NCBI RefSeq assembly: GCF_040538665.1
Contig: NZ_JBEWXT010000001.1
Coordinates: 3,374,501 to 3,438,500, forward strand
DNA length: 64,000 nt
Reading direction: 5' to 3'
Origin: Aureibaculum sp. 2308TA14-22
GTDB lineage: Bacteria > Bacteroidota > Bacteroidia > Flavobacteriales > Flavobacteriaceae
In this document: positions 33,084 through 41,262 of the stretch, piece by piece
How positions within the stretch are numbered: the first letter of the stretch is position 1
Layout of the letters: every line of letters begins with the position of its first letter
Notes under the pieces: generated by a model
What the model saw: only the letters and a program-made list of their open reading frames with translations
The model's database searches: none
What the model was told of the DNA's origin: nothing
Made by a program: the position numbers and the translations under genes

Positions 33084-34949
33084 GTGAACTACCTATCTGT
33101 TGAAAATATTTCTAAATCCTATGGAGAGCGTATACTCTTCGAAGATATTTCTTTTGGCATCAATAAAGACCAAAAAATTGCTTTTATAGCTAAAAACGGT
33201 ACTGGTAAAACTTCCATATTAAATATAATAACAAACAACGATAGTCCCGATAATGGGCAGGTAGTCTCAAGAAAGGATTTACGAATTGCTTATTTGTCTC
33301 AAACCGATGAACTAAATGCTGAGCAAACAATTGAGGAAGCTATTTTTAGTTCTGAAAACCCTATTTTGAAAGTAATACATCAATATGAAAATGCGATAAA
33401 AAACCCCGATGATTCTGAAACCTATCAGAAAGCATTTGATTTGATGGACCAACATCAGGCTTGGGATTTTGAAACACAGTACAGTCAAATCTTATACAGG
33501 CTAAAATTAGAAGACTTGAGTCTAAAAGTGGGTAATCTTTCGGGTGGGCAGCGAAAACGGCTTTCTCTAGCAATAATTCTAATCAGTAAACCTGATTTAT
33601 TGATTTTAGACGAGCCGACCAATCATTTAGATTTGGAAATGATAGAATGGTTGGAAAACTACTTTAAAAAAGAGAAAATTACACTGTTTATGGTTACACA
33701 CGATCGGTATTTTCTGGAACGTGTCTGTAATGAGATTATTGAATTAGATGGAGGTAAATTATATACCTATAAAGGTAATTATTCCTATTATTTAGAGAAA
33801 AAAGAAGAACGCATAGCTATTGAGCAAACGACTATCGGTAAAGCTAAAAACCTATTTAAAAAGGAATTAGATTGGATGCGTCGCCAACCAAAGGCAAGAA
33901 CAACAAAATCCAAATCGAGAATAGACGATTTTTATCAAATAAAGGAGAAAGCAAGTCAACGCAGAAAAAACCATGAGGTACAGTTGGAAATCAATATGGA
34001 ACGTTTGGGAAGTAAGATTCTTGAACTGCACAACATTTCCAAATCCTATGGAGATAAAAAGGTGCTTGACAAATTTGATTACGTCTTTAAACGTGGTGAA
34101 CGTATTGGTATTATTGGTAAAAACGGAACAGGTAAATCTACTTTCTTGAATATCATAACGGGTAATACTCCCGTAGATTCTGGTAAGGTGGTTATTGGTG
34201 AGACTATTAAATTTGGATATTATACGCAATCTGGAATTGAGGTAAAGCAGGGTCAAAAGGTTATTGAGGTCATTAAGGAATTTGGTGAGTACATTCCCTT
34301 GACTAAAGGGCAAAAAATATCAGCGGGCGGCTTGTTAGAGCGTTTCTTGTTCGACAGGAAAAAACAGTACGACTATGTTGAAAAATTGTCTGGAGGTGAG
34401 CTAAAACGCCTTTATTTATGTACGGTTTTAATCCAAAACCCTAATTTTTTGATATTGGATGAGCCTACCAACGATTTGGATGTTTTAACCCTAAATGTAT
34501 TAGAAAATTTCCTGTTAGACTATCCCGGTAACCTATTGGTAGTTTCACACGATAGGTACTTTATGGATAAAATCGTGGATCATTTGTTTGTATTTGAAGC
34601 AGAAGGTCAGATAATGGATTTTCCTGGTAATTATTCCGATTACCGCGTTTATGAAGATTCACAACCTTCAGGTACTAAAAATGATTTACCAGAAACGCCC
34701 GAAATCCTTGTAACTGATGAAAAACACCAAAAACAAAAATTATCTTACAACGAAAAACAAGAATTCCGCCAATTAGAAAAGGATATTGCCAAACTGGAAA
34801 AACAAAAAGCTACTATAGAAAAACAATTTGCAAATAATGAAATTGAAAATGAGAAAATTGATGAAACTTCTCAGCAATTACAACAACTAATTGATAGTAT
34901 TTCTAATAAAGAAGAACGGTGGTTAGAAATTTCTATGAAGATGGAATAG
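33084..34949 (+). CDS. ABC-F family ATPase, Uup-like
   Basis: A 621-residue protein of two ABC domains without membrane spans. The first has AKNGTGKTS (36-44), LSGGQRKRLSL and DEPTNHLDLEM; the second has GKNGTGKST, LSGGELKRLYL and DEPTNDLDVLTL. A linker of about 70 residues joins them (TTIGKAKNLFKKELDWMRRQPKARTTKSK-like), and a C-terminal coiled coil (about 555-615) is the Uup feature. ABC-F proteins act on ribosomes; a housekeeping role in translation or DNA stability is more likely than antibiotic resistance. The start is GTG 33084. The 3' end overlaps the convergent exonuclease gene by 17 bases. Confidence 0.92.
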   Translation: MNYLSVENISKSYGERILFEDISFGINKDQKIAFIAKNGTGKTSILNIITNNDSPDNGQVVSRKDLRIAYLSQTDELNAEQTIEEAIFSSENPILKVIHQYENAIKNPDDSETYQKAFDLMDQHQAWDFETQYSQILYRLKLEDLSLKVGNLSGGQRKRLSLAIILISKPDLLILDEPTNHLDLEMIEWLENYFKKEKITLFMVTHDRYFLERVCNEIIELDGGKLYTYKGNYSYYLEKKEERIAIEQTTIGKAKNLFKKELDWMRRQPKARTTKSKSRIDDFYQIKEKASQRRKNHEVQLEINMERLGSKILELHNISKSYGDKKVLDKFDYVFKRGERIGIIGKNGTGKSTFLNIITGNTPVDSGKVVIGETIKFGYYTQSGIEVKQGQKVIEVIKEFGEYIPLTKGQKISAGGLLERFLFDRKKQYDYVEKLSGGELKRLYLCTVLIQNPNFLILDEPTNDLDVLTLNVLENFLLDYPGNLLVVSHDRYFMDKIVDHLFVFEAEGQIMDFPGNYSDYRVYEDSQPSGTKNDLPETPEILVTDEKHQKQKLSYNEKQEFRQLEKDIAKLEKQKATIEKQFANNEIENEKIDETSQQLQQLIDSISNKEERWLEISMKME

Positions 34950-35655
34950 TAACAATTTCATTTTCTCGCAACAAATCTAAATTATTAAAACGTAATAATA
35001 ATTGTGCTACGGCAATGGTATCTCGTTCACAATAGCTGACAATTCTTTCCAAATCATTTTCATCATAAAACACCTTGGCTACTTGACTACCATCAATATC
35101 TTGCTTTGGTGATGGAATTCCTAAAATATTGGTCAATAAATTTAAAGAGGTATAGTGCTTATAATCACCAAACTTCCATAACTCTAGCGTATCTAAGTGG
35201 GCAACTTCCCAAGGTTTTTTACCAAATAAGTTTAATTTTGGAGGCAAAGTTATGTTGTTGATAATCATTCTGCGAGCGATATATGGAAAGTCAAACTCTT
35301 TACCGTTATGGGCACATAATAACTGATTACTTTTATTAAAATGAATCTCTAACAAATTTTTAAAATTGACTAAAATTTGTTTTTCACCTCCAGAAAAAGA
35401 GGCGATTCTAAAACTTCTATCATTTTCAAAATCAACAAAATAACCAACAGAAATACAGATTATTTTACCAAATTCCGCCCATATTCCAGCACGTTCATAA
35501 AAATCTTCTGGAGAAATTTCACCTTTACGCTGGTATTCAGTTTTCTTAGCAAATAACTCTTTTTTTAAATCAGAAAGTTCATCAAAAGTAGCTACTTCTG
35601 GTACAGTTTCAATATCTAAAAATAAGATATTTTCCAATTTAATTTTATTGAGCAT
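34933..35655 (-). CDS. DEDD-type 3'-5' exonuclease, PolB-exonuclease-like
   Basis: A 240-residue ribonuclease H-like exonuclease. Catalytic acids follow the DEDDy order: FLDIET (Asp and Glu near the N-terminus), HNGKEFDFPYIA (second Asp), and YCERDTIAV (final Tyr and Asp). The family (predicted PolB-like 3'-5' exonuclease) is found alone, without a polymerase, in Bacteroidota. It probably degrades single-stranded or mismatched DNA. Its 3' end overlaps the ABC-F gene by 17 bases on the opposite strand. Confidence 0.9.
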   Translation of the reverse strand: MLNKIKLENILFLDIETVPEVATFDELSDLKKELFAKKTEYQRKGEISPEDFYERAGIWAEFGKIICISVGYFVDFENDRSFRIASFSGGEKQILVNFKNLLEIHFNKSNQLLCAHNGKEFDFPYIARRMIINNITLPPKLNLFGKKPWEVAHLDTLELWKFGDYKHYTSLNLLTNILGIPSPKQDIDGSQVAKVFYDENDLERIVSYCERDTIAVAQLLLRFNNLDLLRENEIVTIPSS

Positions 35656-35702
35656 TTTATTTGTATTTACATAAAGTGATTATAAATATAGTAAATTATA
35701 AC

Positions 35703-35733
35703 AAAAAAAGTGAGCTAATTAAAGTTCACTTTT
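35703..35733 (-). terminator. Terminator of the T9SS sorting-domain gene
   Basis: On the minus strand AAAAGTGAAC (35733-35724) pairs with GCTCACTTTT (35715-35706), a 10-bp stem with one wobble and an 8-base loop, followed by a T-run. It lies about 21 bases after the gene's stop codon. Confidence 0.82.
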
Positions 35734-35754
35734 GTAAATCGGGTTGGGGTTGTG

Positions 35755-36096
35755 TTATTTTACAACCAATTTGCGAATGGAAGTATTTCCCTTTTCATAA
35801 ACTTTTAGAATATAAACGCCTGAATCAAATTTGGAAACGTTTAATTCCTTACCTCTTAAAGTAATATTCAGCACTTCTTTACCTAATAAATTGTAGAGCT
35901 GTACTCTCTTGTCTGCATTGTAAAAAGTATGTATATAGATTTTGCCATTAACCACAGGATTAGGATAAACTTTAAAATTTTTTATTTCAGTAGACTTTTG
36001 AACTGAACTGTTTTTGCTGGAATCAATATCGGTGTTTTGCCCGTAAAAACAAGTAGTTGCAAGCAATAATAATAAAAAAAAGTAATTTTTTTTCAT
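35755..36096 (-). CDS. Minimal T9SS type A sorting-domain protein
   Basis: A 113-residue exported protein made almost only of a signal peptide (1-20, ends CFYGQ), a short linker and a type IX secretion C-terminal sorting domain (about 43-113): VYPNPVVNGKI, RVQLYNLLGKEV, LNVSKFDSGVYILKVYEKG and RKLVVK. In normal cargo this domain directs a large enzyme or adhesin through the outer membrane and is cleaved off. Here no cargo is present, so the protein may be a decoy, a remnant, or a small secreted factor. A strong terminator follows it. Confidence 0.85.
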   Translation of the reverse strand: MKKNYFFLLLLLATTCFYGQNTDIDSSKNSSVQKSTEIKNFKVYPNPVVNGKIYIHTFYNADKRVQLYNLLGKEVLNITLRGKELNVSKFDSGVYILKVYEKGNTSIRKLVVK

Positions 36097-36299
36097 GCTT
36101 ATAGATTTAATTCGGCAAAAATGGTTGATTGACTCTTAGTCGGTTAGTTGAACAAATTTAGACAAATATTGTGCTCAATTGTGTTAATTACTCTAATTGT
36201 GAATAACTTTAGCAATTGTTGAAAAGCTTTTTTAGTCTTAACTTACATTTAGCAGATACTTAACCTTCAATAAATCAGTACATTAAAAATAATTTAGAA

Positions 36300-36362
36300 C
36301 TTAATGTTAACTTAATATTGGCAAGTTAAAATAATGTTAAGTTTATAAAATTATTACTTTTG
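36300..36362 (+). promoter_or_regulatory. 11-bp direct repeats and promoter of the response-regulator gene
   Basis: Four 11-base units follow each other: CTTAATGTTAA (36300), CTTAATATTGG (36311), CAAGTTAAAAT (36322) and AATGTTAAGTT (36333). CTTAA recurs at 11-bp spacing in the first pair and GTTAA in the last pair, the spacing of PhoB-family half sites. Twelve bases downstream is TACTTTTG (36355-36362), an exact TAnnTTTG -7 box with no -33 TTG, as expected for an activated promoter. Confidence 0.55.
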
Positions 36363-36380
36363 ATGAATTTATAGTTTAAA

Positions 36381-37070
36381 ATGAAGAAAAAAAACATAAA
36401 AATATTGTTGGTAGATGATGAACCAGATGTCCTAGAAATAGTTGGTTATAATTTAATAAACGAAGGCTATCAAATTTTTACAGCTAATAATGGATTAGAA
36501 GCTATCGATAAAGCTAAAGAGGTAATCCCACATTTAATTCTTTTAGATGTAATGATGCCTAAAATGGATGGTGTTGAGGCTTGCGAAAAAATTAGAAAAA
36601 TTGATAAACTGAGAGATGTTATTGTAGCCTTTTTCACTGCTAGAGGTGAGGATTATTCTCAATTGGCTGGTTTTGATGCAGGTGCTGATGATTATATAAC
36701 CAAACCTGTAAAACCCAAAGTGCTGGTAAGTAAAGTTAACTCATTGTTAAGACGTGTAAGGCAAAATGAAGAAGAGATAAAGACTATCATAACCATCGGA
36801 GATATTACTATTAATAGGGAAGAGTATTTTGTCCAAAAAAACAAAACAAAGATAATTTTGCCTCGTAAAGAGTTTGAATTAATGGCTTTGTTGGCTTCCA
36901 AACCAAATAAGGTTTTTGAACGCGATGTTATTTTACATAGCGTTTGGGGCAATGATGTTGTAGTTGGTGGCAGAACTATAGACGTTCATATTAGAAAACT
37001 TAGAGAAAAAATAGGTGACAACTATTTTAAAACAGTTAAAGGGGTTGGTTATAAATTTACTACTAAGTGA
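36381..37070 (+). CDS. PhoB/OmpR-family response regulator
   Basis: A 229-residue DNA-binding response regulator. The receiver domain (1-125) has acidic residues Asp12-Asp13, phospho-acceptor Asp56 (ILLDVMMPKMDG) and the Lys of DYITKPVKP; the C-terminal winged helix (about 132-228) ends HIRKLREKIGDNYFKTVKGVGYKF. It overlaps the kinase gene by 4 bases (GTGA) and was probably made with it. Phosphate-type sensing is suggested by similarity to PhoB; the stimulus is unproven. Repeats at 36300-36343 suggest autoregulation. Confidence 0.93.
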   Translation: MKKKNIKILLVDDEPDVLEIVGYNLINEGYQIFTANNGLEAIDKAKEVIPHLILLDVMMPKMDGVEACEKIRKIDKLRDVIVAFFTARGEDYSQLAGFDAGADDYITKPVKPKVLVSKVNSLLRRVRQNEEEIKTIITIGDITINREEYFVQKNKTKIILPRKEFELMALLASKPNKVFERDVILHSVWGNDVVVGGRTIDVHIRKLREKIGDNYFKTVKGVGYKFTTK

Positions 37071-38107
37071 AGCCAAAACAAACATATAAATTTGCATTTA
37101 AGTCCTCTTTATACATTGCATTTTTCTCATTTCTTGTCGCCTTAGGGTTAGCATATTTTTTAACTCAAAAGATTAATTTACTTGTTAATGTACTTGCCGC
37201 ATTTGCTATTTTCATTTTTTCATTTCTTGTTATACAATATAGAGTAGAGCATTTTATTTATAAAAGAGTAAAGAAAATATATGAAGATGTTTCTATGTCT
37301 AAAATGGACAACCTAGACAAGAAAAATATTACAACCGATATGGAAACATTATCTAAAAGAGTAAAGAAATTTGCCGAAGATAAACACTTAGAAATAGAAA
37401 TGTTACAACTAAGAGAGGAGTATAGAAGAGAGTTTTTAGGAAATGTTTCGCATGAGCTAAAAACACCGTTATTCACTGTTCAAGGGTATTTGTTAACCTT
37501 GTCAGATGGGGCTATTAATGATAAATTAATTAGGGACAAATACTTAAAAAGAGCTAATATTGGTTTGGAAAGGTTGGTTAGTATAGTTGAAGATTTAGAT
37601 ATGATTAATCAATTAGAATCTGGAAACCTAAACTTGTCAATTAAGCAGTTTGATATTGTTAAGCTAATTAAAAATGTATTTGAATTGTTAGAATTCAAGG
37701 CTAAAAAACGAAATATTTCATTGCAACTTGATAAGATATATAACACACCCATTTTAGTTAAAGCTGATAGAAAACGTATTGAACAAGTAGTTACAAATTT
37801 AATTGAGAATTCAATTAAATATGGTAAAATTGAGAGTAAAAACACCGTAAGTATTAAAAACTATTCAGATTCTCAAATTATAATTGACATTAACGATGAA
37901 GGTGATGGTATACCTGAGCACAATCTTCCAAGAATATTTGAGCGTTTTTATAGAGTAGAACAAAGCAGATCTAGAGAGCAGGGCGGTTCAGGATTAGGTT
38001 TGTCTATTGTAAAACATATTATTGAAGCACATCAGCAAAAGGTATTTGCTAAAAGTGAATTGGGCAAAGGCTCTACATTTTCGTTTACTTTAGAAAAGTT
38101 TAAATAA
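37067..38107 (+). CDS. Sensor histidine kinase, PhoR-like
   Basis: A 346-residue kinase with GTG start at 37067, overlapping the regulator stop by 4 bases. Two membrane helices (about 12-31 and 37-57) are joined by a very short loop, so there is no periplasmic sensor domain. HisKA has GNVSHELKTPL with phospho-acceptor His129; the ATPase domain has NLIENSIKYG (N box), DEGDGIPEHNL (G1), FERFYRVEQSRS (F box) and GGSGLGLSIVKHI (G2). The lack of a sensor domain suggests that it reads a membrane or partner signal, as PhoR does through PhoU/Pst. The 3' end overlaps the convergent gene by 18 bases. Confidence 0.93.
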   Translation: MKPKQTYKFAFKSSLYIAFFSFLVALGLAYFLTQKINLLVNVLAAFAIFIFSFLVIQYRVEHFIYKRVKKIYEDVSMSKMDNLDKKNITTDMETLSKRVKKFAEDKHLEIEMLQLREEYRREFLGNVSHELKTPLFTVQGYLLTLSDGAINDKLIRDKYLKRANIGLERLVSIVEDLDMINQLESGNLNLSIKQFDIVKLIKNVFELLEFKAKKRNISLQLDKIYNTPILVKADRKRIEQVVTNLIENSIKYGKIESKNTVSIKNYSDSQIIIDINDEGDGIPEHNLPRIFERFYRVEQSRSREQGGSGLGLSIVKHIIEAHQQKVFAKSELGKGSTFSFTLEKFK

Positions 38108-39139
38108 ATCAGAATTAAATTTGTCTTCTTTTGCTTTGGAGTTTGCAGGTTTAAAACCTTTATACTCATCTACCAAATTAAGCATTTCAATTTTAAAATC
38201 ATCTTGCTTTGCGTAAGGGGCAATATTCAAATTAGATATCCTATCAGCTAAATATTCCTGTTCATATTGTCCTGGAGTAGGTATAAAAAATGCCTTTTTA
38301 CCCAACTTAGCTAAATCCAACAATGTTGAATAACCAGATCTTGCTAAAACGACTTCACTTTCATTAATGGTTTGTTCCAATTCTTGACTTAACATATAGT
38401 CGACTATGGTAACGTTACCGTTAATTTCAGAGATTTTTTTATCGGTAAACAAACCTCTAACCAATATTATTTTTTTAGGATAGTTTTCAAGTTGGGCTAT
38501 AAGTAATTCTTCTAAAAAACTACGTTGAGGTTCTGGACCGGACAGGACAACAGCCAAATCGTATTTTTTGGAAATTTTCCTTTTTTCAAATCTACTTATA
38601 GCACCAACATATTTAATATTCAACTTATCATTTTTTGTTAAGGATAATTTTCCTGTAAGTTGCAAATCATCAATGTCAGGAATCCAACACTGATCAAATT
38701 TTTCAATGATTTTTTGATGTATTTTTGAAGTAACCGCAGTTGTATTGCCTGACAGCACGTTAATTTGATGTGTAATATAGACCGATGGGACTTCAGACAG
38801 TCGCACTCCGAACCTATTATCAGAAATAATGCCCGAAAGCTTTTCATTTTTGTGTATATCACCAACTATTTTTTGCTCTTTGATACTTGCTTTAATAATA
38901 GTTGGACCACCCAAAAGTAACTGCAATTTTTGTGAGTTTCCCTTGCTGTAGCTGATATTGTAACTTGGGAGTTTGTACGATTTTAATTCTGGAAATTCTT
39001 TTTGAAGAAAGGTTAATGCAGCACCATCACTTGCCATAATAGGGGTGAAGTTGTTTTTAACTAAGGCCTTAATAATAGGTATGCAACGACTTGCATGGCC
39101 TAAGCCCCAATTTAAAGGTGCAACCAGTATTTTTTTCAT
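38090..39139 (-). CDS. Glycosyltransferase-like protein (GT28-type C-terminus)
   Basis: A 349-residue GT-B fold protein. The N-terminus APLNWGLGHASRCIPI is the MurG/GT28-like glycine-rich donor loop; the C-terminal half has VVLSGPEPQRS, ILVRGLFTDK, and LARSGYSTLLDLAKLGKKAFFIPTPGQYEQEYLA, which fit a nucleotide-sugar site. The acceptor is unknown. It follows purD by 47 bases on the minus strand and ends in an 18-base overlap with the histidine kinase gene. A hairpin sits in the gap before it. Confidence 0.85.
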   Translation of the reverse strand: MKKILVAPLNWGLGHASRCIPIIKALVKNNFTPIMASDGAALTFLQKEFPELKSYKLPSYNISYSKGNSQKLQLLLGGPTIIKASIKEQKIVGDIHKNEKLSGIISDNRFGVRLSEVPSVYITHQINVLSGNTTAVTSKIHQKIIEKFDQCWIPDIDDLQLTGKLSLTKNDKLNIKYVGAISRFEKRKISKKYDLAVVLSGPEPQRSFLEELLIAQLENYPKKIILVRGLFTDKKISEINGNVTIVDYMLSQELEQTINESEVVLARSGYSTLLDLAKLGKKAFFIPTPGQYEQEYLADRISNLNIAPYAKQDDFKIEMLNLVDEYKGFKPANSKAKEDKFNSDLFKLF

Positions 39140-39156
39140 TTTTTATGTAAGAACTT

Positions 39157-39179
39157 AGAAGGAGTTTCTGCCTCCTTCT
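39157..39179. repeat. Hairpin between purD and the glycosyltransferase gene
   Basis: AGAAGGAG (39157-39164) and CTCCTTCT (39172-39179) form an 8-bp stem with a 7-base loop. No T-run follows on the minus strand, so it is not a standard terminator. The minus-strand RNA carries AGAAGGAG, a Shine-Dalgarno-like sequence, but about 33 bases from the ATG. Confidence 0.45.
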
Positions 39180-39186
39180 GGGTATG

Positions 39187-40461
39187 CTATATTAAATCAA
39201 AGCCAATATCCTTTCGGTAATTCATGCTATCCCAATGGATATGGTCAATACTATCATAAGATTTTTTGAGGGCTTCTTCAATGGTATTACCAAAAGAGGT
39301 TATGGCCATGACACGACCGCCGTTGGTTACTATTTTATCATCTTTTGTCGTTGTCCCAGCATGAAAAACGGTTGAATTCTTTACCTTTTCCAACCCTAAT
39401 ATTTCTTTTCCTTTTTCATAACTTTCAGGATAACCTCCAGCAACTAACATTACGGTTGTAGCTGTTTGTGGATTAACCAAAAATGACTTTTCATGCAAGT
39501 TTTGATTGGCTACACCTTCAAATAATTCTAAAAGATCAGATTCTATTCTCGGTAACACCACTTCGGTTTCGGGATCGCCCATCCTTACGTTGTATTCCAC
39601 TACAAAAGGGTCTCCTTTTATATTCATCAATCCAATAAAGATAAATCCACGGTAATCAATACCGTCTTTTTGTAAGCCGTTTATTGTAGGTTTAATTACA
39701 CGTTCTTCAACTTTATGTAGGAAGTTTTCATCCGCAAACGGAACGGGAGATATAGCTCCCATGCCACCTGTATTTAATCCGGTATCACCTTCGCCAATTC
39801 GTTTATAATCTTTTGCCGATGGTAGAATTTTGTAACTCTTTCCATCAGTCAATACAAAAACGGAGAGTTCAATGCCATCCAAAAATTCCTCTATGACCAC
39901 TTTGCTTGAAGCTTGGCCAAATTTTTGATTTGTAAGCATGTCGGTGAGTTCTGTTTTTGCCTCTTTAAGTGAATTTAAGATCAAAACGCCTTTTCCTCCA
40001 GCTAAACCGTCCGCTTTCAGTACATATGGAGGGTTTAAATTATCTAAGAAATTTTTGCCACCTTCCAAGGTCTCCTTGGTAAAAGATTTATATTTTGCTG
40101 TAGGAATACAGTGTTTTTCCATAAAGATTTTGGAAAAATCCTTACTACCCTCTAAGGTTGCTCCGTCTCTTTTAGGACCGATAACCGGAATATTTTGCAA
40201 TTGCCCATCCTCCAAGAAAAAATCGTGTACACCAGCTACTAATGGTGCCTCAGGTCCAACAACAACCATATTTATTTTTTCGGAAATTACCAACTGCTTA
40301 ACGGCATGGAAATCCGTTGAATCCAAGGCAATGTTTTTAGCAATTGACGCTGTACCTGCATTACCAGGAGCTACAAAAAGTTGGTTTATTTTTTTACTTT
40401 CTGAAAGTTTAGCAGCAAAAGCGTGTTCTCTTCCTCCAGAACCTAAAATCAAAATGTTCAT
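39187..40461 (-). CDS. purD: Phosphoribosylamine--glycine ligase
   Basis: The second step of purine synthesis: joins glycine to phosphoribosylamine using ATP. The 424-residue ATP-grasp protein has the N-terminal GSGGREHAFA motif, KADGLAGGKGVLIL, GDTGLNTGGMGAISP and VRMGDPETEVVLPR. Length is standard. It overlaps the GT2 glycosyltransferase gene by 4 bases and precedes the gene at 38090 by 47 bases, so a core purine gene sits inside a polysaccharide operon. Confidence 0.96.
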   Translation of the reverse strand: MNILILGSGGREHAFAAKLSESKKINQLFVAPGNAGTASIAKNIALDSTDFHAVKQLVISEKINMVVVGPEAPLVAGVHDFFLEDGQLQNIPVIGPKRDGATLEGSKDFSKIFMEKHCIPTAKYKSFTKETLEGGKNFLDNLNPPYVLKADGLAGGKGVLILNSLKEAKTELTDMLTNQKFGQASSKVVIEEFLDGIELSVFVLTDGKSYKILPSAKDYKRIGEGDTGLNTGGMGAISPVPFADENFLHKVEERVIKPTINGLQKDGIDYRGFIFIGLMNIKGDPFVVEYNVRMGDPETEVVLPRIESDLLELFEGVANQNLHEKSFLVNPQTATTVMLVAGGYPESYEKGKEILGLEKVKNSTVFHAGTTTKDDKIVTNGGRVMAITSFGNTIEEALKKSYDSIDHIHWDSMNYRKDIGFDLI

Positions 40462-41252
40462 TTTTTTCGTTTTTTAATATTCCATTTGTAAAAATACTGA
40501 AATACAGAAATGGTATGATAGGTAAATAATTTTAAATTTTTTAATGATCGCTTTTTAAGTACATGGACAATTTCCACATCGGGAAAATACAGTTTTTTAA
40601 ATCCATGCTCATCCATTTTTTTACAAATATCGACATCTTCCATGTATAAAAAATACCTTTCGTCAAATCCTTTTAGTTTAATAAATACTTCCGTTTTAAA
40701 TAACAGAAAACATCCATGTAAAAAATCAGGTTCAAAGGGCTGAGATAAATCGCTATCTCTATACTCACCTTCTTTAATAATTGAAGGGAAAACACTATTT
40801 AAAAAAGAAATTCTTCTTATAATTAATTCAGATAACGTTGGATATTTTCTACTTGTATATTGATGGTCTCCATTAGGAAATAATACCCTTGGGGATATCA
40901 TTGCCGTTTTTTTATTTTCTTTAATTTTATCAATTAAGTTGGGAATTACATGAGGTTGAAAAGTAACATCAGGGTTTAAAACCAAATGATAATTAGAAAG
41001 ATTTTTTATAGTATTAATTACTTTGTTGTGGGCTGCACCAAAACCAATGTTTTTGCCTATAAAGATGTAATCAATATCAGGGTGTATGAATTTTTCTTTT
41101 AACACATTCGTGGGTGAATTATCTACCAAAAATAATTTTTTAGACTGGGTAATACCCATAAAACTATCAATTGTCTTTGAAAGTTCAGCTACATTCTCAT
41201 TGTATAAAACAATTGTAGCGGTTATAGTTTTATTTTTAGTGCTTTTGGCCAT
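40458..41252 (-). CDS. Family 2 glycosyltransferase
   Basis: A 264-residue GT-A fold enzyme. N-terminal TATIVLYNENVAELSKTIDSF with a VDNSP nucleotide-binding strand, the metal-binding region NYHLVLNPDVTF, and the C-terminal RYFLYMEDVDICKKM acceptor-site motif fit GT2 (for example rhamnosyl- or glucosyltransferases of surface polysaccharides). No membrane segment is present. It follows the initiating phosphoglycosyltransferase by 10 bases and overlaps purD by 4 bases. Confidence 0.92.
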   Translation of the reverse strand: MAKSTKNKTITATIVLYNENVAELSKTIDSFMGITQSKKLFLVDNSPTNVLKEKFIHPDIDYIFIGKNIGFGAAHNKVINTIKNLSNYHLVLNPDVTFQPHVIPNLIDKIKENKKTAMISPRVLFPNGDHQYTSRKYPTLSELIIRRISFLNSVFPSIIKEGEYRDSDLSQPFEPDFLHGCFLLFKTEVFIKLKGFDERYFLYMEDVDICKKMDEHGFKKLYFPDVEIVHVLKKRSLKNLKLFTYHTISVFQYFYKWNIKKRKK

Positions 41253-41262
41253 TAGTAGTTGC

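Noticed and set aside
33867-34313. 148-codon minus-strand ORF inside the ABC-F gene
   Set aside because: Antisense shadow of an ABC domain; low-complexity translation rich in Thr, Asn and Leu.
33084-34949. Antibiotic-resistance role for the ABC-F protein
   Set aside because: The C-terminal coiled coil and overall form are Uup-like; no resistance context is present.
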